Below are positions 57,473 through 64,000 of a stretch of 64,000 nt of DNA, piece by piece. The notes below the pieces were generated by a model. The model was not told where the DNA came from. It did not search any database and saw only the letters and a list, made by a program, of their open reading frames with translations. The stretch comes from JAVDCA01 sp035293985 (GTDB lineage Bacteria > Pseudomonadota > Alphaproteobacteria > Rhizobiales > Xanthobacteraceae). Position numbers and translations under genes: made by a program. Position 1 is the stretch's first letter. Each line of letters starts with the position of its first letter. The DNA lies in assembly GCA_035293985.1 (NCBI GenBank), contig DATGLS010000052.1, positions 186,001-250,000 of the forward strand, read 5' to 3'.

Positions 57473-59541
57473 CACCCCATCTCCGGCGCGATCGTCTTCC
57501 GCAGGAACGCGTACGACAGCGCCTCGTTGTAGGCGAGGTTCGCATTGTCGGCGGCGCCGGCGTGGCCGCCTTCGGGGGGCTCGTGGAAAAGGACCGGCAG
57601 CCCCAGCGCGCGCAGCTTCTCGGCCATCTTGCGGGCGTGGCCGGGATGCACGCGGTCGTCGCGCGCCGAGGTGGTGAGCAGGATCGGCGGATATTTTCGC
57701 CCCGCCTGCACCAGCTGATAGGCGGAGATCAGCCGCAGGAAGGCCCAGTCCTCCGGCTTGTCGGGGTCGCCGTACTCGGCGACCCAGCTCGCCCCGGCGG
57801 AAAGTTTCGTGTAGCGCCACATGTCGAGCAGCGGCACCTGGCAGATCACGGCCCCGAACAGCTCGGGGTAGCGCGTATACATATTGCCGACCAGGAGGCC
57901 GCCATTGCTGCCGCCCTGGCAGGCGAGCCGCGCCGGCCTCGTGACGCCGCGCGCGATCAGGTCGCGTGCGACCGCCGCCATGTCGTCCTGCGCGACCTTC
58001 TTGCCGGCGCGCCGGCCGGCCTCGTGCCAGGCCGGGCCGAACTCGCCGCCGCCGCGCAGGTTCGCCATCACGTACACGCCGCCACGCTCGAGCCACAGCT
58101 TGCCGCTGATGCCGGCGTAATAGGGCTGCAGCGAAATCTGGAAACCGCCGTAGCCGGTCAGCAGCGTCGCATGATTGCCGTCGAGCTCGAGGTCCTTGGG
58201 TCCGACCTGGAAATAGGGAATGCGCGTGCCGTCGTCGGCGGTGGCATGATGCTGCGTCACCTCGAGCCCGCGGGCGTCGAAGCGCGCCGGCGCGGCTTTG
58301 AGCGGATCGGGCTTCTCGCCGAAGCGCACCAGCGACACGGTCATCGGCGTGACCGCGTTGTTGACGTAGAGCGTGAACTGCCCGGCCTCCTCCGGCGGCA
58401 CGACCGAGTCGCTGAAGTCCTGATCGAAGCCGCCGATGTCGACCACCGCCTGCTCGGCGAAGCCCTCGAGCTTCTCGATCTGCCAGCCGCCGTTGTTCGG
58501 GCGCGCCAGGGTGACGCGCGAGCGCACGTCGTCGAGCACGCTGAGCGCGACCACGTCGCCCTCCATGAAGGCGCCCTGCAGGAAGGCGCGCTCGCTCGGC
58601 GTGAACAGGACCGTGAAATTGCGCTCGCCCGCCATGAAGGCCGCAAAGCCGATCACCAGCAGCGCGCCCTCCGGATAGGTGCGGCCGCCGACCGTCCATG
58701 CGGTGCGCAAGGTGATCATCAGCGTGTCGCGCGTGACCGACACCGAGGCGTCGGTCGGCACCTCGATGCGCCGGCGGTGGCCCGGCTCCTCCTCGATGAA
58801 GGTCTCCGAATTGATGAAGTCGAGCGCGCGCATGAACAGCGTGCGCGGGCGCGGCGCGTCGAGCTGCTGCACGGCGCCCGCATATATGTGGGCGCGCTCG
58901 CATTCGAACACGATCGGCGCCTCGGCGAACGCCGTGCCGCGCCGCCACAGCCGCACGGTGCGCGCATAGCCGGACTCGGTCGCGAACGCGTCGCCGCCGA
59001 GCGGGGTCGCGACCAGCAGGCGGTCGGCATCCATCCACGCGGCGCCGGTCTTCGCCTCGGGCAGCGTGAACCCGTCGGTGACGAAGCGCTTGGCGTCGAG
59101 GTCGAACTCGCGCAGCACGCTCGCGTCGGCGCCGCCGCGCGACAGCATCACCAGGCCGCGCGCGTAGGCCGGCGGCAGCGCGGTGCAGCCGTGCCAGACC
59201 CAGTCCTCCTTCTCGGCCGCCGCCAGCGCGTCGACGTCGATCAGCACGTCCCAGTTGGGTTTCGTGTTGCGATAATCGGCCAACGTGGTGCGCCGCCAAA
59301 GCCCCTTGGGATGCGCCGCGTCGCGCCAGAAATTGTAGACGTAGCGCCCGCGTCGGCTGACGAACGGGATGCGGTCGTCCGCATTGAGCAGGTCGAGCGC
59401 CGTCTTGCGGTCCGCCTCGAAGCGCGCATCGACCAGCGCCTTCACGGTCTCGGCATTGCGCGCATCGAGCCACTCGCGCACCCGCGGCCCGTCCATCTCC
59501 TCGAGCCAGACGTAGGGGTCTTCGCTGTCGACAGAAGTCAT
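57472..59541 (-). CDS. Prolyl oligopeptidase family (S9) serine peptidase
   Basis: The 689-residue product has the N-terminal seven-bladed propeller (about residues 60-415) and the C-terminal alpha/beta-hydrolase domain. The catalytic S545 is in GGSNGG. The aspartate follows in SARDDRVHPGH and the histidine in PEGGHAGAA. There is no clear signal peptide. The activity is cleavage after proline in short peptides, or a related oligopeptidase specificity. A family A repeat follows its stop and a family E repeat precedes its start. Confidence 0.93.
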   Translation of the reverse strand: MTSVDSEDPYVWLEEMDGPRVREWLDARNAETVKALVDARFEADRKTALDLLNADDRIPFVSRRGRYVYNFWRDAAHPKGLWRRTTLADYRNTKPNWDVLIDVDALAAAEKEDWVWHGCTALPPAYARGLVMLSRGGADASVLREFDLDAKRFVTDGFTLPEAKTGAAWMDADRLLVATPLGGDAFATESGYARTVRLWRRGTAFAEAPIVFECERAHIYAGAVQQLDAPRPRTLFMRALDFINSETFIEEEPGHRRRIEVPTDASVSVTRDTLMITLRTAWTVGGRTYPEGALLVIGFAAFMAGERNFTVLFTPSERAFLQGAFMEGDVVALSVLDDVRSRVTLARPNNGGWQIEKLEGFAEQAVVDIGGFDQDFSDSVVPPEEAGQFTLYVNNAVTPMTVSLVRFGEKPDPLKAAPARFDARGLEVTQHHATADDGTRIPYFQVGPKDLELDGNHATLLTGYGGFQISLQPYYAGISGKLWLERGGVYVMANLRGGGEFGPAWHEAGRRAGKKVAQDDMAAVARDLIARGVTRPARLACQGGSNGGLLVGNMYTRYPELFGAVICQVPLLDMWRYTKLSAGASWVAEYGDPDKPEDWAFLRLISAYQLVQAGRKYPPILLTTSARDDRVHPGHARKMAEKLRALGLPVLFHEPPEGGHAGAADNANLAYNEALSYAFLRKTIAPEMG

Positions 59542-59580
59542 TCAGTTCCTCGGCATCATGAGTCGCACCACCAACTCAGC

Positions 59581-59712
59581 CCCGTCACCCTGAGGCGGCC
59601 GCGCGCAGCGCGGCCCTCGAAGGACAGCGGTGGCGCCGCTTGGACCCTTGCTGCACCGCACCGACCGCATCCTTCGAGGCCCTCGCTACGCTCGGGCACC
59701 TCAGGATGACGG
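59581..59712. repeat. Palindromic repeat pair (family E)
   Basis: CCCGTCACCCTGAGGCGGCC with CTCGAAGGACAGCGG at the left is mirrored by CCGCATCCTTCGAGG and ACCTCAGGATGACGGG at the right. The rest of the 303-bp gap (59542-59844) shows no gene, only a non-coding stretch before the riboswitch. Confidence 0.75.
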
Positions 59713-59844
59713 GTCAGCGTAGGCGCCCGCGGATGGCAGATCCGTTAGCCCCAAAGAATGGCAGGTCTGGTAAGCGAAAGCGCAGGTCTACCCCGCCCGC
59801 CCCCGCATTGACACCCCCCGGCATCGGCATAGATTATCGTGCTA

Positions 59845-59938
59845 GTTCCGAGGGGAGCTCCGTAGGGAGCTGAGAGTTCGCGCAACCCGCGAAAACCCTT
59901 CGAACCTGATCCGGGTCATGCCGGCGAAGGGACGGGAC
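59845..59938 (+). promoter_or_regulatory. TPP riboswitch (THI element) upstream of thiC
   Basis: The conserved core is present: AGGGAGCTGAGAG near 59863-59876, and ACCCTTCGAACCTGATCC then GGGTCATGCCGGCGAAGGGA near 59895-59932. P1 forms between GTTCCG (59845-59850) and CGGGAC (59933-59938). The element binds thiamine pyrophosphate and shuts off thiC. About 96 bp separate it from the thiC start. Confidence 0.95.
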
Positions 59939-59978
59939 ACGAACTCCCCCCAACCGCTTGCCCGCCCCGAATCGATAC

Positions 59979-60020
59979 CCTCATCCTGAGGAGCCCGCCG
60001 AAGGCGGGCGTCTCGAAGGA
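59979..60020. repeat. Palindromic repeat (family E, short) in the thiC leader
   Basis: CCTCATCCTGAGGAGCCCGCC with GGCGGGCGTCTCGAAGGA forms a hairpin between the TPP riboswitch and the thiC ribosome-binding site. It is a fragment of the family at 59581-59712. Confidence 0.7.
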
Positions 60021-60034
60021 CTTGGAGCAAAGCG

Positions 60035-61936
<1,902 letters not shown>

Positions 61937-62376
61937 GGAGCGGAGTTATTGCCGCCGCAATGTCTCAGCCATTTCGCGTCGAAGGGAGCAAAGATACTGG
62001 GAAATGCCAGTGTTGCGGACGCGCGAGCCGCCGCATCTGGGGATACGTTTATTCAGACCAGGGTGCTCGTGCCGCTTAGTTTATCCATTGGACCATTGGC
62101 CACGTGCTGGACTATGGCGCCGACTTTAGGCCCGATTGAGCAAGCGTAGCCCGGATTGAGTGCAGCGAATCCGGGGGCCGACTTAGTCTGAACTGATCTC
62201 GCGTTTCTTCCCGGACTACGACGGCAACGGCATGTTCCTCGCGACGGAATCGTCGCGGTCAGCGCCAATGTCGGATGCGTGTTGATCTGCGTCAAACTCG
62301 CCGGCGAAATACGCCTGGGTTAAGGTCTACGAAGGCCGCATCCACATGACGGTCGCAACCGACAAGGGAACCCTCC
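61937..62376. other. Intergenic gap of about 440 bp
   Basis: I see no convincing gene. A plus-strand ORF at 61949-62149 has no start site or recognisable sequence. A half copy of a family D repeat lies at 62144-62176. Sequence around 62190-62350 shows occasional codon-like triplets, as if from a degraded gene, but no family can be named. Confidence 0.5.
62144..62176. repeat. Palindromic repeat fragment (family D, half copy)
   Basis: GCGTAGCCCGGATTGAGTGC then GCGAATCCGGG, matching the left half of the elements at 29640-29729 and 48056-48136. Confidence 0.55.
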
Positions 62377-62700
62377 ATGGCGCCACAGCAACCTGCATCG
62401 TCGCGTGACCAAGTCCGCGACATCGTTCCAGGCCTCGTCGAGCTCAGCGAGCGGGTGCTGTTCGGGGAGGTGTGGGAGCGTCCCGGCCTGTCCAAGCGCG
62501 ACCGCAGCCTGATCACCTGCGCCACCCTGATCGCGCTCGGCCGCGAGAAGCAGCTGGTCGGCCACCTGCAGCGCGCGCTCGACAACGGGCTCAAGCAAAG
62601 CGAGCTGAGCGAGGTCATCACCCATCTCGCCTTCTACGCCGGCTGGCCGGCGGCGATGACTGCGGCGCTCGTCGCCAAGCAGGTGCTCAAAGGCAGCTAG
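62377..62700 (+). CDS. Carboxymuconolactone decarboxylase family protein
   Basis: The 107-residue product has the CMD/AhpD fold: an L-x-F-x-E-W-x-R start (LFGEVWERPGLSKRDRSLIT) and helical motif ITCATLIALGREKQLVGHLQRALDNG. The catalytic-type cysteine and histidine of AhpD (C-x-x-C) are not both present; only one cysteine is seen in TCATL. So peroxidase activity is doubtful, and decarboxylase-like or other functions are open. Single gene, no partner nearby. Confidence 0.88.
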   Translation: MAPQQPASSRDQVRDIVPGLVELSERVLFGEVWERPGLSKRDRSLITCATLIALGREKQLVGHLQRALDNGLKQSELSEVITHLAFYAGWPAAMTAALVAKQVLKGS

Positions 62701-62898
62701 AGCCCATCCCGTTCGGTGGAATCGGGATCGACGGCGACGCGCAGCGTCACGAATGGACCAGGACAGCGGGTGGCGGGCGAGGCCGGATGGCGTCACCATC
62801 CCGCACGCGCCAGGCCCCAATACGGCGCCCAAGTTTCAGCCAAGGACTTGAAATTACCGCAAATTCCGCTTATGTTCCGCGCGAACCGAGTCACCACC

Positions 62899-62997
62899 AT
62901 GACCAAGCTCATCAATACGTTGATCCTGGCTGTCGCGTTGGCGCTGATCGCCTTCGGCGGCGTTGCCATGGCCGGCGCCGCCGCCGGGCCGGTCTGA
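62899..62997 (+). CDS. Possible 32-residue membrane or secreted peptide
   Basis: An ATG at 62899 opens a 32-codon frame: MTKLINTLI, one hydrophobic segment, and a Gly/Ala/Pro C-terminus. It resembles either a small transmembrane peptide or a signal sequence with a truncated mature part. An upstream in-frame ATG at 62872 is an alternative. No Shine-Dalgarno sequence is strong. Unproven. Confidence 0.35.
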   Translation: MTKLINTLILAVALALIAFGGVAMAGAAAGPV

Positions 62998-63006
62998 GCT
63001 CCCGGC

Positions 63007-64000
63007 CTATTGGCACGACACGTCGATCCGGGCCTGCAGCTGCAGCAAATATCCGCGTAGCCGCGCCGTATCGGCGGCGTTGAACTTGAAGCTCTTCTTG
63101 AAATCCGGAACGACGTTCTCGGCCCCGATCAGGTAGAATTTGCTGAGCGCACAGGCCTGGGCCGGCGCCTTGCGTCTCTTTTCGCTGAGCAGGATCGTGC
63201 TCAGCGCCATGCTGTTCCTGATGTCGAACGCGAACGCCGGCAACGAGGTGTCCAGCCTCTCCATCGCGCGCCTGAAACCGGCGACATCCGCGCGCGGCAA
63301 CGCGTACTCGTCGATCTCGCCGAGCGCGAGCTTCTCGCCGATCGTCCGCAGCGACAGCATCGCCTCGGCGTGCCTGTAGTAGCTGATCCATTTGATTCGA
63401 TCAGCGGGCGAGATTTGCTCGCCCGCGAGCGAGTGCTGGATGTAGATCTCCATGAACCGATTGGCGAAGACGATCTTGTTCACGAAATACGTATCTTCGA
63501 TCGCCTGAAATCTCTTGCGCTCGGCATCGTCTCCCTGGCGAATGCGGCGCCTCGCCTCGTGGATCATGTAGTCGGCGCCGCGCATCGCGAAGTCGATCTC
63601 GGCGATCTTCTCGTCCAGCGGCCAGGGCTTGGCAACCTTCACCTTCGCGTCGGTGAGTTGGTAATAGAGGTTGATGATGCCCGGCTGGACGAACTTCACG
63701 TCGGTTGGATATTTGTCCTGCACCAGGGTCAGGAAGTTGGCCTTCTCGTTGGTGCCGAACTCCAGCCCGATGAACTCGGCGAGCACGCCGGTGATGTAGG
63801 GATCGATATAAGACAGCTTGTAGGCCGCCTCCTCGGCGCTGCCCTTGAGGCCGGCGATCGCCTCCGAGCCCAGCCAAGTGAGGATTTTCACGTCTTTCCT
63901 TCGCTCGCTGCACATGAGCTCCCAGTTTCGCACGAACGCCCTGATCGTGAGGATCGAGCTCGGCTTGCGGCTCTCGCTTCCGGCGGCTCCCGGCTCCTCG
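63007..64000 (-). CDS. Hypothetical protein, 5' end possibly beyond the window
   Basis: The stop is at 63007. The frame is open to the right edge. A GTG at 63933 could be the start of a 308-residue protein, but the upstream codons (reading SRKPSSILTIRAFVRN before it) look protein-like, so the true start is probably outside. The product is helical and rich in charged residues, with no signal peptide or transmembrane segment in the visible part. I do not recognise the family. It contains an R-N-W-E-L motif near the GTG and ends ARIDVSCQ. Confidence 0.6.
   Translation of the reverse strand, partial: EEPGAAGSESRKPSSILTIRAFVRNWELMCSERRKDVKILTWLGSEAIAGLKGSAEEAAYKLSYIDPYITGVLAEFIGLEFGTNEKANFLTLVQDKYPTDVKFVQPGIINLYYQLTDAKVKVAKPWPLDEKIAEIDFAMRGADYMIHEARRRIRQGDDAERKRFQAIEDTYFVNKIVFANRFMEIYIQHSLAGEQISPADRIKWISYYRHAEAMLSLRTIGEKLALGEIDEYALPRADVAGFRRAMERLDTSLPAFAFDIRNSMALSTILLSEKRRKAPAQACALSKFYLIGAENVVPDFKKSFKFNAADTARLRGYLLQLQARIDVSCQ

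Noticed and set aside
61949..62149. Small plus-strand ORF after thiC
   Set aside because: No ribosome-binding site, no family resemblance and part of it overlaps a palindromic repeat.

Overview
This is a gene-dense, GC-rich chromosomal segment. It most likely comes from an alphaproteobacterium of the order Hyphomicrobiales (Rhizobiales), near the Bradyrhizobiaceae/Xanthobacteraceae. The evidence is the mraZ-rsmH-ftsL-ftsI-murE-murF cluster, a class A RNase P RNA near a peptidoglycan amidase, Bug-family (TctC-like) binding proteins, an ArsR-methyltransferase regulator in front of metF-metH, and many short intergenic palindromic repeats of the kind common in that group. The taxonomic call is inference. 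I saw no phage, CRISPR array, insertion sequence, tRNA or 16S/23S rRNA.

Layout. 1-6.7 kb (minus strand) is the division and cell-wall cluster, with murF cut by the left edge and an array of TGG(G/A) boxes at exact 10-bp spacing upstream of mraZ. 6.8-9.8 kb (plus) holds a calcineurin-like phosphoesterase, a Ser/Thr kinase fused to a universal-stress domain, and a cell-wall amidase. 9.8-15.0 kb (minus) is a tight six-gene operon: isochorismatase-family hydrolase, deacetylase/allantoinase-like protein, two tandem paralogous binding proteins, permease and ATPase. 15.2-15.6 kb is rnpB. 15.7-22.0 kb has an MFS transporter, a LysR regulator with a palindromic operator, and a fused HyuA-HyuB (5-oxoprolinase-type) enzyme carrying an in-frame palindromic insertion. 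22.0-24.4 kb is a graveyard: a frameshifted toxin-antitoxin pair, a truncated TctC gene and a broken serine hydrolase. 24.4-28.5 kb is an EmrA/EmrB-type efflux pair with a divergent TetR regulator and two TetR operators between them. 28.6-34 kb holds envelope and secreted proteins and an amidase.

34-41.4 kb is a methionine/SAM-cycle block: an ArsR-methyltransferase regulator (SahR-like), metF and metH on the minus strand, a perfect 18-bp palindrome in the divergent promoter region, then trmO and a GST. 41.7-49 kb has an L,D-transpeptidase, a secreted protein, ketopantoate reductase, a GAF protein, a gamma-glutamyltransferase, a Bug binding protein and an alpha/beta hydrolase. 49.2-52.7 kb (minus) is a likely periplasmic operon: cytochrome c, a heme-motif beta-propeller protein and an SMP-30 protein. 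52.9-59.5 kb has a CocE-type hydrolase, an ABC-2-type exporter and a prolyl-oligopeptidase-family enzyme. 59.8-61.9 kb is a TPP riboswitch and thiC. 62-64 kb holds a carboxymuconolactone decarboxylase-family gene, a possible micropeptide and a conserved-looking gene that runs to or past the right edge.

The most informative non-coding signals are the MraZ box array, the LysR, TetR and SahR-type palindromes, the TPP riboswitch, rnpB with its terminator, and at least five families of palindromic repeats. Copies of one family sit at gene ends, supply the stop codon of metF, and interrupt the oxoprolinase reading frame.
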